The position numbers were made by a program, and so were the translations under genes. The notes below the pieces were generated by a model. The model saw nothing but the letters and a program-made list of their open reading frames with translations, had not been told where the DNA came from and did not search any database. Below are positions 26,959 through 36,500 of a stretch of DNA of 64,000 bases, in pieces. Source of the DNA: an uncultured Bacteroidota bacterium (lineage in GTDB: Bacteria; Bacteroidota; Bacteroidia; Bacteroidales; F082); contig CALDOI010000258.1 of NCBI GenBank assembly GCA_937912115.1, forward strand, positions 1 through 64,000, in the 5' to 3' direction. Within the stretch, counting starts at the first letter, position 1. Each line of letters begins with the position of its first letter.

Positions 26959-27936
26959 ATGAAAAAAATCCTGAAAATAGTCGCCTATGCTTTTGGTGTT
27001 GTGATATTGCTAATAGTGCTACTTCTTACTTATGTAAAAACAATGCTACCCTCTGTTGGCGAAGCTCCAAACATGAAAATTGAAATAAACCATGACCGAA
27101 TAGAACACGGAAGGTATCTGGCAAATCATGTAATGGTATGTATCGACTGTCATTCAAAAAGAGACTGGAGTTTGTTTTCCGGACCTCCTCTTGCAGGCAC
27201 AGAGGGAAAAGGTGGCGAAGTGTTTGACCAAAAACTTGGATTTCCGGGAAAATATGTTGCAAGCAATATCACTCCTTTTAATTTAGGTAAATGGACTGAC
27301 GGAGAATTTTTTAGAGCAATTACATCCGGAGTATCCAAAGACGGTAGGGCATTGTTTACAATTATGCCTCATCAAAACTATGGTCAGTTGGACAAGTCCG
27401 ATATTGAAGCTGTTATTGCATACATCAGAAGTTTAGAACCAATAAAAAATGAAACAGAAAAATCACACTCTGATTTTCCAATGAATTTCATTATTAATAC
27501 CATTCCAAAAAAGGCAAAGTTTATAGAAATTCCATCTAAATCAGATGCAATTAATTACGGAAAATATTTGGTTACAGCCTCAGGGTGCATGGATTGTCAT
27601 ACAAAACAAGTCAAAGGAAAATTTGTAGGTGAACTTTTTGCAGGTGGATTTGAATTTAAATTTCAGGACGGCAGTGTAGTTAATTCATCAAATATCACGC
27701 CTGACAAGGCAACAGGTATCGGAAGTTGGACCAAAGAACAATTTATTACTCGATTTAAAATGTATGCAGACAGTTCTTACAAGCATACCGATGTAAAAGC
27801 CGGGGAATTCCAAACGCCAATGCCATGGACAATGTATGCAGGAATGTCAACAGAAGACCTAACCGCAGTTTACGAATATCTCAACAATCTCAAACCTGTA
27901 GAGAACTCCATTATAAAGTTTGTTCCTGTAAAATAG
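26959..27936 (+). CDS. Membrane-anchored dihaem cytochrome c
   Basis: A 325-residue c-type cytochrome. An N-terminal membrane anchor (residues about 5-29) is followed by two similar haem domains with CIDCH at 61-65 and CMDCH at 210-214. Each has the conserved segment SNITPFNLGKWTDGEF or SNITPDKATGIGSWTKEQF, and later a possible axial Met in TIMPHQNY and PMPWTMYAG. This arrangement matches the cytochrome subunits of periplasmic alcohol or aldehyde dehydrogenases and related electron carriers. No dehydrogenase gene is adjacent, so the partner is unknown. The transferred electrons imply respiration by this organism. Confidence 0.88.
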   Translation: MKKILKIVAYAFGVVILLIVLLLTYVKTMLPSVGEAPNMKIEINHDRIEHGRYLANHVMVCIDCHSKRDWSLFSGPPLAGTEGKGGEVFDQKLGFPGKYVASNITPFNLGKWTDGEFFRAITSGVSKDGRALFTIMPHQNYGQLDKSDIEAVIAYIRSLEPIKNETEKSHSDFPMNFIINTIPKKAKFIEIPSKSDAINYGKYLVTASGCMDCHTKQVKGKFVGELFAGGFEFKFQDGSVVNSSNITPDKATGIGSWTKEQFITRFKMYADSSYKHTDVKAGEFQTPMPWTMYAGMSTEDLTAVYEYLNNLKPVENSIIKFVPVK

Positions 27937-28318
27937 CGCACAAGTTTCCAATAACATAAAAATATCATCAGCCCTGCGCGTGACAATGTGTAAAAATAAT
28001 AGCCGAGATAGCAGTAAATTAAGTAGTTGTAGCTCGCTTTAACTTTTCTGTAACTTCCTGTTATGTGCGATGCCTGACCCACTCTTCAGATCTTCATTTT
28101 CATCAGTAAAGATTGCGTTGGCGTTGTTTTTAAGAGTCAGGTATTTACCGTTTAGATTCAGATAAGGTATACTTAAGTTGTCAAAAAACCCAGACTACTC
28201 ATAGCGGTAAACCGATACTAAAGAATATTTGAAACTCTTATTTCGTCATTAAGGCGTTAGCGGTTTCTAATCATACTTTGCAGTTATTTATGGCCAAATC
28301 AGTTAACCGAACAACAAT

Positions 28319-28345
28319 CAACATATAACAAATAACGTATAACAC
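28319..28345. repeat. AACATATAACAAATAACGTATAAC dispersed repeat, second site
   Basis: Units AACATATAAC and AATAACGTATAAC occur in the same order as in the right arm of the repeat at 5311-5429. Only one arm is present, so no hairpin is expected. Confidence 0.55.
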
Positions 28346-28396
28346 GCATCAAATAACAATTCAACCCCTATAACACGAAGTTTATTACTAATAGTA

Positions 28397-28404
28397 TATT
28401 TTTG
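28397..28404 (+). promoter_or_regulatory. Predicted -7 box of the AtpI-like gene
   Basis: TATTTTTG followed by T. With transcription from about 28411, ATG 28428 would have a leader of some 17 bases, which favours this start over ATG 28416. No clear TTTG lies at the expected distance upstream. Confidence 0.4.
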
Positions 28405-28427
28405 TAGTAAATTTAATGCAGATTTTT

Positions 28428-28811
28428 ATGAAACCTAATATCAGACTAATAATATCACCATTTACATACTTCACTCTTGCAATATTAATAATTAGTCTAA
28501 TAATTCAGTTTTGGATTCCTGCCATAGTTATAAGTAATGTTTGGCCTTTCATATTATTGTTTTTATACTCTTTTACATTATTCGCAATTATAATGCTGTC
28601 TAAATATATCGGGAGCAGGATATCTTATTTCGCCAATGCATTTATGCTTGTAAATTTTGGTAAGCTGGTATTGTTTTCAATTATTATTGTAGTTTATGCC
28701 TGGTTAAATCGCGATAAGGCAATTTCATTTACCATTACTTTTTTTGTTTACTATTTACTATTAACCACTTATGAAGTGATTATCTTGCTAAGAATGCAAA
28801 AAAAACCTTAG
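28428..28811 (+). CDS. AtpI-like four-helix membrane protein
   Basis: A 127-residue protein from ATG 28428 (131 from ATG 28416) with four hydrophobic helices: FTYFTLAILIISLIIQFW, WPFILLFLYSFTLFAIIML, AFMLVNFGKLVLFSIIIVVYA and ISFTITFFVYYLLLTTYEVI. The fourth ends in a short basic tail. This matches the small membrane protein usually found between AtpZ and AtpB in Bacteroidota and related to ATP synthase protein I. Here it is separated from atpZ by 3.1 kb and no atpB follows, so its expression and role may have changed. Confidence 0.6.
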   Translation: MKPNIRLIISPFTYFTLAILIISLIIQFWIPAIVISNVWPFILLFLYSFTLFAIIMLSKYIGSRISYFANAFMLVNFGKLVLFSIIIVVYAWLNRDKAISFTITFFVYYLLLTTYEVIILLRMQKKP

Positions 28812-29188
28812 CTTTCATAATTTATATTCCGGGTTCAAGATCAAAGCATCAGTTGCTTAAAAATAAGTTATTTACAGCAAAACAGTTATAATGTAGCAGA
28901 TATGCTGAATTTCTGAACCAGGTAAAATTAGTTTGCCTTAACATGGATTTGAATTGGTTGTATAGAATAAATTTACCAGATATTTGACATGAGCAGGCTA
29001 TTATTGTTATTAATGCTTGTAATAAAGTATTTTTGGCTGTCGCCAGAGTATAAACACCACTGTTGTCGATAGCATTTCTTAATCAAATATCATTTTAAAA
29101 CTACTTTAAGCATATTGTAAGGATTTAATTTATACTTTTATCAATTCAATCTATTTGATTATAAATTTTAGGTAATATAAAATAAATA
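28812..29188. other. Intergenic region with a possible internal promoter
   Basis: I find no coding sequence. TTG (29004-29006), 21 bases, then TATTTTTG (29028-29035) is a plausible promoter about 150 bases before the next ATG at 29189. The leader or a short RNA made from it has no obvious strong hairpin. atpB, expected here by comparison with related genomes, is absent. Confidence 0.4.
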
Positions 29189-29674
29189 ATGGTTTCATAC
29201 GCATCCTTCGAGGACTTCCTTTACATAATATTAGGATTGGTTTGGATTGTATTTTCAATCTATAACGCAAACAGAAAGAAAAAGGCAAGAAGTAATCAAT
29301 CATCTAAAGAGCAAAAAAGATCATTGCTTGATTCATTATTGGATGAAATGGGAGTAAAAACCGAAGAAGAGAATTATAGTCATAGTGATTCGGTTTTGGA
29401 AAATGAAGAATTAAATATTGTTTCGGAAAACAAACCCGAGAGGGTTTCAATTCTGAACAGTCAGCCAGAAGAATTGTTTTCTTATGATGATTATTATAAA
29501 GAAAGCAACTATAAACCCACAAGCAATGTCATTGTTAAAAAGCAGTCAAAGTTGCGCCAATCTTCTTCCACCGATACTGGAACGAATAATCCGTCAAAAA
29601 AGAAGAAAACTGGGAAAATAGATTTACGGAAAGCTGTTATATATTCAGAAATACTTAAGAAACAGTATTTTTAA
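29189..29674 (+). CDS. Hypothetical single-pass membrane protein
   Basis: A 161-residue protein of unknown family. An N-terminal membrane helix (FLYIILGLVWIVFSIYN) is followed at once by a basic cluster NRKKKARS, indicating that the C-terminal part is cytoplasmic. The remainder is low-complexity, rich in Ser, Glu and Lys, and ends in a basic region with KLRQSSS and SKKKKTGKIDLRKAVIYSEIL. That last segment is the most ordered and may be the binding part. It is 109 bases before the TonB-dependent receptor gene, but a shared function is not shown. Confidence 0.6.
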   Translation: MVSYASFEDFLYIILGLVWIVFSIYNANRKKKARSNQSSKEQKRSLLDSLLDEMGVKTEEENYSHSDSVLENEELNIVSENKPERVSILNSQPEELFSYDDYYKESNYKPTSNVIVKKQSKLRQSSSTDTGTNNPSKKKKTGKIDLRKAVIYSEILKKQYF

Positions 29675-29783
29675 AATGTTAAAAAAAGTTAATGGTATTT
29701 TGTCTTGGATAATCAATTATTATTAAATTTACCAACTTTTTGAATGATTAATAAAGAACTTAGTTGAACATAAATTTGCAGGT

Positions 29784-32700
29784 ATGTTAAGAAATTTACT
29801 CCTTACACTTGGTTTAATTTTTGCAACAAGCGTCGTGGTGTTTGCCCAGTCGGGTGCGCTGAAAGGGACAGTGCTTGACAAGGATACAAAAGAACCAATT
29901 CCTTTTGCCAATATTGTACTGGAAAACAAAGGATCGCAAGTTGGAGGTGCTACTTCTGATTTTGATGGAAATTACATGATTAAGCCAATTCCTCCCGGAC
30001 AGTACGATTTGAAGGCAACTTTTGTTGGCTACAAAACAATACTTATTCAGGGTATCATTATTGGTGGCGATCAAATCAGGTTTTATGATGTTGAATTAAC
30101 ATCAACCGCCGAAACCCTTGATGTTGTTGAGGTAGTAGCCTATAAAGTGCCATTGATTGATAAAGATCAAACAGCATCAGGTCAAACCATTACAGCTGAA
30201 GAGATTTCGAAAATGCCTAATCGTAATGCAAATGCTGTAGCAACTACAGTTGGTGGTGTATTTTCTGAGGATGGAGAACGTGGAAGTGTTCGTGGTGCTC
30301 GTTCAGACGCAACAGCCATGTATATTGATGGTATCCGTGTTATTGGTAATTCAAGCGTACCTCAATCTGCCATCGAGCAAGTTGATGTTATCTTGGGTGG
30401 TGTACCGGCACGGTATGGTGACGTAACTTCAGGTATTATCAATGTAACAACAAAGGGACCCGCTCGTGAATTCGGTGCAGGTATTGAGTTGGAGTCATCA
30501 CAATTTCTTGATGCTTTCGGACACAATAGGGTTGGATTTAATATGATGGGACCATTAATTAAGGGAAAGGACAAAAACACTTCACTCCTTGGTTTCTTTA
30601 TTGCTGGTGATTTGAATGCGAATCAGGATGGTAATCCATCAGCAACAGGTTACTATACGCTTTCTGATGAAAACTTAAGAATGCTTGAACAAAACCCCAT
30701 CCGACCTTCAGGCTCAGGCTCAGGTACATTTATAAATGGAGAGTTTTTGCGAAACAGTGATTTACAGCATGTTAATACTGCGCCAAATACTGCACAACAA
30801 AGCTATAATTTCATTGGCAATATTAATATTCGTACAACTGAAACCATTAATCTTACAATTGGCGGTAGCTATTATTATTATAGCGGTCGTGATTATAGTT
30901 ATGGTGCAACTCTTGCGAATTCTGATAAAAACAGATTAAGAAAAAACACTAATTATAGAGGTTATATTAGGTTTACGCAGCGTTTTCCAACGGATGCCGA
31001 AAGCACATCAATATTTAAGAACTTCTATTATTCATTACAGTTCGACTATACAAAAGATAAAGGAGAATATGGTGATGCAAATCACTGGGATAACTTATTT
31101 AAATATGGTTATATAGGTAAATTCTCTACTTATAAAACACCAACATTTGAATTAGGTAGTGATACAGTTAACGGTAAGTATTATGAAAATGTATGGCTGC
31201 TTAACTCTTGGGATTATGATACTCTTGTTGAGTGGAGTCCACGTGATATTAATCCATTAGTTGCAAAATATACAACAGATTATTATAACATCTATGACGG
31301 ACAACCTGTTGGTCACTACCAAAATATTGATGATATTTTACTTGGTAATGCAATGTTAAATGGTAGTACACCACAAACAATATATGGTTTGTATCAATCG
31401 CCAGGAACCAATCAAACAGGTTATGGTAAGTGGAATAATGATCAATATAACATGCGAATGGATGCATCTCTTGATATTGGTAATCATGGTGTTAAATTGG
31501 GTTTTCAATATGAGCAACGTGCAAACAGAAATATTAATTATGCCCCAACGGGTTTTTGGAATCTCGCACGTGATGGTAAGGGTTTAACAAATGCCCACCT
31601 TATTCAGCTTGATCTGGATAATCCTGAGCTTATTTCCTATGACGGCCATGTGGATACTATTATATACAGAAGAAAATACGATGCAAATTCGCAACGTACA
31701 TTTGATAAAAATCTTCGTGAAGCAATGGGTTTGCCAGTAGATGGGCTTGATTACATTGTTATGGATTCATATGATTTTGATAATGGTACAATTGAGTATT
31801 ACGACCGAAATGGAGTTACTCATACCGTTAATCTCGACCAAAGTGCTTTAAATGTTGGATTGTTTTCACCCGATGAGCTTTGGAATGATGGACTTTCTGC
31901 TATAAGCTATCAGGGATATGATTATGAAGGTAATGTATTATCTAACCAGCCAGCGTATGAGGACTTTTTTAATAAGACTGATGCGAATGGTGTATATTCA
32001 CGTGATATTGGAGCATACCAACCTATTTATATGGCTGGTTATATTCAGGATCAGTTTGCGTTTAAAGATCTTATTTTTAATGTTGGAGTTAGGGTAGATA
32101 GATTTGATGCAAACCAGAAAGTGCTAGAAGATCCATTTTTGCTTTATCCAGCTCGTAATGTAGGCGATATTAATGTTGTGCCGGGTTTTGAAAATGTTAC
32201 TCATCCCTCAAACATGGGTGAAGATTATGTAGTTTATGTTGATAAAGTTAAAGATCCTACAAAAGTTGTTGGTTACCGAAATGAATATACCTGGTATAAT
32301 GCCGATGGTATTGAAATATTAGATCCAACTATTCTTGACGTAGGTAACGGTATAAGTCCGGCACTGGTTGATCAGGAACAAGCACAGGTTAATATAAAAT
32401 CGTTTAAGGATTATGATCCACAAATTAATGTGATGCCTCGTATTTCTTTCTCGTTCCCAATTTCCGATGAAGCTTTATTCTTTGCCCACTACGACGTACT
32501 TACACAACGCCCTACTAGTAATGTATTTTCCGATCCCTCACAGTATTATTTCTTTAATAATATAGGTGGTAGTTTAGATAACCCTTCATTGGAACCCACA
32601 AAGACCATTGATTATGAATTAGGATTTACACAAAAAGTATCAAATACTTCATCTATCACTTTCACAACATTCTATCGTGAGATGAGAAGTATGATTCAGT

Positions 32701-33503
32701 TGTATCGTTTTAATGGAGCTTATCCAAAAGATTATACCTCATATAATAACATTGACTTTGGAACAGTAAAAGGACTTACTGCAGAATTTGACTTGCGTCG
32801 TACAGGTAATGTTCGTGTTAGAGCAGCCTATACTTTGCAGTTTGCTGATGCAACTGGTGCTTCCACTACTACTGCTGCATCATTGTTAGCTGCCGGTTTA
32901 CCTAACTTACGCTCAACTTTCCCAATGCCTTGGGATAGAAGACACGCGTTTAACATAGTATTAGATTATCGTTGGGGAGCTGGGAAAGACTATAATGGTC
33001 CAAAAATAAACCGCGAAAAATCAGGTAAAGCACCAATGGAGCCTTTAAGTAATTTTGGTTTCAGCTTAACAGTTAACGGAGGATCCGGAACACCCTATAC
33101 AGCATCCAGAAATGTAAATTCACCATTATCGCCTGTTACTAATTTATTAAAAGGTACATATAGTGGATCTAGACTCCCATGGCAATTCCGCCTCGACTTA
33201 AGAGTTGATAAAGATTTCTATTTCAAGTTGAATAAGAAGGAAGGTGATAAAGCATCAAAAGCATATTTGAATGTATATCTACAGGTATTAAACTTACTGG
33301 ATACCAAAAACATTGTTAATGTTTATTCATATACCGGTAATCCAGAAGACGATGGATATCTTACTGCTCCTGAATGGCAGCGCCAAATCAATAATCAAAT
33401 TGATCCAGCAGCGTTCAGAGATTTGTATGGTAATTTCGTTAATAACCCGGGAAATTACAGTACTCCTCGTCAAATACGTCTTGGACTAATGTTTAACTTC
33501 TAA
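29784..33503 (+). CDS. TonB-dependent receptor with carboxypeptidase-like N-terminal domain
   Basis: A 1,239-residue outer-membrane protein. A signal peptide (about 1-22) is followed by a carboxypeptidase D-like beta-sandwich (GALKGTVLDKDTKEPIPFAN, about 25-110), a plug domain (about 115-225, with MYIDGIRV and GGVPARYGDVTSGIINV) and a barrel ending RQIRLGLMFNF. It would use TonB energy to import or help export a large substrate. The next gene encodes a very large exported protein and not a SusD-type lipoprotein, so this is not a classic glycan-uptake pair. A TAAATTTGC sequence ends five bases before the ATG. Confidence 0.88.
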   Translation: MLRNLLLTLGLIFATSVVVFAQSGALKGTVLDKDTKEPIPFANIVLENKGSQVGGATSDFDGNYMIKPIPPGQYDLKATFVGYKTILIQGIIIGGDQIRFYDVELTSTAETLDVVEVVAYKVPLIDKDQTASGQTITAEEISKMPNRNANAVATTVGGVFSEDGERGSVRGARSDATAMYIDGIRVIGNSSVPQSAIEQVDVILGGVPARYGDVTSGIINVTTKGPAREFGAGIELESSQFLDAFGHNRVGFNMMGPLIKGKDKNTSLLGFFIAGDLNANQDGNPSATGYYTLSDENLRMLEQNPIRPSGSGSGTFINGEFLRNSDLQHVNTAPNTAQQSYNFIGNINIRTTETINLTIGGSYYYYSGRDYSYGATLANSDKNRLRKNTNYRGYIRFTQRFPTDAESTSIFKNFYYSLQFDYTKDKGEYGDANHWDNLFKYGYIGKFSTYKTPTFELGSDTVNGKYYENVWLLNSWDYDTLVEWSPRDINPLVAKYTTDYYNIYDGQPVGHYQNIDDILLGNAMLNGSTPQTIYGLYQSPGTNQTGYGKWNNDQYNMRMDASLDIGNHGVKLGFQYEQRANRNINYAPTGFWNLARDGKGLTNAHLIQLDLDNPELISYDGHVDTIIYRRKYDANSQRTFDKNLREAMGLPVDGLDYIVMDSYDFDNGTIEYYDRNGVTHTVNLDQSALNVGLFSPDELWNDGLSAISYQGYDYEGNVLSNQPAYEDFFNKTDANGVYSRDIGAYQPIYMAGYIQDQFAFKDLIFNVGVRVDRFDANQKVLEDPFLLYPARNVGDINVVPGFENVTHPSNMGEDYVVYVDKVKDPTKVVGYRNEYTWYNADGIEILDPTILDVGNGISPALVDQEQAQVNIKSFKDYDPQINVMPRISFSFPISDEALFFAHYDVLTQRPTSNVFSDPSQYYFFNNIGGSLDNPSLEPTKTIDYELGFTQKVSNTSSITFTTFYREMRSMIQLYRFNGAYPKDYTSYNNIDFGTVKGLTAEFDLRRTGNVRVRAAYTLQFADATGASTTTAASLLAAGLPNLRSTFPMPWDRRHAFNIVLDYRWGAGKDYNGPKINREKSGKAPMEPLSNFGFSLTVNGGSGTPYTASRNVNSPLSPVTNLLKGTYSGSRLPWQFRLDLRVDKDFYFKLNKKEGDKASKAYLNVYLQVLNLLDTKNIVNVYSYTGNPEDDGYLTAPEWQRQINNQIDPAAFRDLYGNFVNNPGNYSTPRQIRLGLMFNF

Positions 33504-33554
33504 GATTAATAAAAAGCAATAAAATTGAATAAGAAAGTAAAAAATATAATCATC

Positions 33555-36500
33555 ATGAAGAATATTATACGAGCTTGGTTGATCGTTTTTGTTTCATTTG
33601 TGTTTTTGAATCAGCTTTCTGCCGAAGAATATCACAGAGAGAAGACAAAACAAGGTGCTAACCTGAAGCAAACTACAGCTGGTTGTTCACCAGCCTCAGC
33701 TTACGATTGGCTTGATATTAATAACGTAAGGGCACGGATTAATACTGGTGGCGACATGTGGTGGGATTTGCCAGGTGGAGTTGGTGCCAAATATTTTATT
33801 CCAAAGGAAGGAGCAGCAACATCTATGTTTTCTGGTTCGCTTTGGATTGGAGGTTTGGATATTAATAACCAGTTAAAATTAGCTGCTCAGCGTTATCGCC
33901 AGGTTGGTATTGATTATTGGACAGGACCACTTACGGTTGATGGTACTGCGGCAATCGATGAAACCGTTTGTGCCGAATATGATGAGTTTTTTAAAATAAC
34001 CAGAGCTGAAGTTGATGAGTTTTTATCTCATACCGATCCTATAACTGGTGCTTTTATTCCTAGCGAAGATTATGTAATTCCGCAGTCGATAACTAACTGG
34101 CCTGCACATGGGGATGGATCTAAAGGTCAAAGTCATTATTTGGCGCCTTTTTATGATGTTCTTGGTGATGGTGAGTATGAGCCAACAGACGGTGATTATC
34201 CTTATTATGATATTAGTAATGAGCTTTGCCATAGCGAAGTTATTTCCATGGAAGAAGAATATGATAGAACTGTTACAGGTAGTATTCTTGCTGATCAGGT
34301 TATAAAAGGTGACCAAACTTTATGGTGGGTATTTAATGATAAAGGTAATATTCACACCGAAACAACAGGTTCGGCCATTGGTTTGGAAATTAGAGCTCAG
34401 GCATTTGCATTTGCTACAAACGATGTTATCAATAATATGACTTTCTATAGTTATGAGATAATAAACCGTTCAACATTTGAACTTACTCAAACGTACTTCT
34501 CTCCCTGGGTTGATACTGATTTAGGATATGCAGGTGATGACTTTGTTGGCTGTGATGTAGGTCGTGGTTTAGGTTATTGCTATAACGGAAAAGCTGTTGA
34601 TGGTAATGGCGAAGTAAATGCATACGGAGAACAACCACCAGCAATTGGTGTAGACTTTTTCCAGGGACCTTATATGGATCCTGATAATTATGATAATCCT
34701 TCTTTTAGTGGTGATAGTATTGGTGGACCATCATTTGGTGGAACATGCGAAATTGTTACACAGGATGGAAGTCTTAGAAATATGCCTTTTTTCCGTGAAG
34801 GACAATTGGTAACTGCACCAACTATTGTTAGATCAGCAGCTATTAACGGTGTGAACTTTGGAAATGGTATTGTTGATGATGAACGTTTTGGAATGCGTAG
34901 GTTTGTTTATCATAATAATGGTGGAAATGCTAACCAAAGTGATCCTACAAATGCTCCCGAATATTATAACTATTTAAGAGGTATCTGGAAAGATAATACA
35001 AAAATGTATTATGGTGGCACAGCCTATATTGCAGGTGCCGGAACAGTTGGGCCTGAGTGCGACTTTATGTTTCCATTCGATAGTGATCCTTGTAACTGGG
35101 GTACTGCCGGATTACCACCAAACGGTGGATTTAACATTAATGGATTTTATTGGTCAGAGGAAACGGGAGATGGTGGATCACCAAACCCACCAGCAGATAG
35201 ACGTTTTATGCAGTCAGCCGGACCTTTTACTCTTAAATCAGGTGCTGTAAACTATATTACAGTTGGTATTCCCTGGGCAAGAGCTCAGTCGGGTGGCGCG
35301 TGGGCTTCCGTAGAAAAACTTAGAGTAGTTGATGATAAATGTCAAGCGTTATTCGATAACTGTTTTAAAGTTATTGATGGACCAACTGCTCCAGATTTAG
35401 CAATGGTTGAGCTTGATAGACAATTAATTGTTTACATCAGCAATTCAGCCAATTCGAATAACTATCTTGAAAAATATTTTGAATTTGATCCAAATATTAT
35501 TCAACCATTACCCGGTAGCAATCCTCCGGTTGCCAGTGATGCTTATTATCGCTTCGAAGGTTATCAAATATTCCAATTAAAAGGACCAACAGTAAGTGTT
35601 GATAATATACATGATCCTGACCTTGCTCGTTTAGTGGCACAATTTGATGTTAAAAATGGTGTAACGAAAATTGTAAATTACGACTTTAATGATTTAATTG
35701 GAGCAAACGTTCCTGTAATTGAAGTTACTGGCGGTGATAATGGGATACAGCACTCTTTTATTCTATCACAAGATGCTTTTGCTACTGATGATGTAAGACT
35801 GGTAAATAATAAGCAATATTACTTCCTTGCTCTTGCTTATGCACATAATGATTATTTGCCCTTTGGACTTGATTTTCCCAATAGCAGCGGACAAACTCAT
35901 CCATATTTATCCGGGCGTAAAAATATTAAAGTCTATACAGCAATGCCTCATCTTACCATTAATGGTCTAGTACAAAATGGATCATATGGTGATAGCCCTA
36001 AAATAACCAGAATTGCCGGTTTCGGTAATGGTGGTATGAATCTTGATTTTACAGAAGAAACTATCAATGAGATATTGTCGAAACCACCAGCTGGTCCTGA
36101 TAATGTTTTCGGTGGTCCTGATTATCCAATAGCTTATAATCCAGAGTATAAAATAAATGCTGGTCCGTTGAATGTAAAAGTTGTTGATCCCCTAAGTGTT
36201 ATTAATGCTGATTTTACATGGTGGATGGATACTTTAATACGTGTTAAGCTAGAACATATAACAGGCGATCCAAGCGTGGAAGGAGATACTACAAGTAAAC
36301 TCGTAGGAAACTGGAGTTTGAGAAACAATATCTCAGGCGAAGTTCATAAAAGTGACACTACAATATTAACTGAATATGAACAGCTATTTTTAGATTTGGG
36401 ATTTTCAGTTAATATAGAACAACCATTTGTACCGGGTCCTATAGAAATAGGCGAAGTAATGGCCGGTAACCCTGCAGCGTTGAAATCATATTTTGAGGTA

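Larger units (their letters stand above)
25301..28066 (+). mobile_element. Putative inserted three-gene block flanked by GTTATGT
   Basis: GTTATGTACAAGG at 25301, just after the atpZ stop, and GTTATGTGCGATG at 28060 mark the ends of a 2.76-kb block with three same-strand genes unrelated to their surroundings. After the last stop codon at 27936, GCGCACAAG starts a stretch that ends TAACTTCCTGTTATGTGCG. Its outer parts are inverse (CGCACA/TGTGCG), and with a structured middle this resembles an integron attC site, where exchange occurs next to G|TT. The block is large for one cassette, the inner arms pair poorly and no integrase gene is in the window. The mechanism is therefore a hypothesis. Confidence 0.3.
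27937..28427. other. Long intergenic region after the cytochrome gene
   Basis: No credible coding sequence is present. The first 130 bases look like a structured recombination-site remnant (see the block at 25301-28066). TAGCGGT occurs twice, at about 28202 and 28259, in the same orientation, the second within GGCGTTAGCGG. An AT-rich repeat at 28319-28345 shares units with 5311-5429. A -7 box follows at 28397. Confidence 0.5.

Noticed and set aside
25301..28066. Calling the three-gene block a confirmed integron cassette
   Set aside because: No integrase is visible, the inner arms of the supposed attC pair poorly, and 2.7 kb with three genes is large for a cassette; it is kept only as a hypothesis.
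28821..28860. GGGTTCAAGATC as a possible tRNA T-loop
   Set aside because: No acceptor stem, anticodon arm or CCA-compatible pairing surrounds it.
29784..33503. SusC/SusD glycan-uptake pair
   Set aside because: The downstream protein is a 1,470-residue exported protein with no lipobox or SusD features, followed by a PorV-type barrel.
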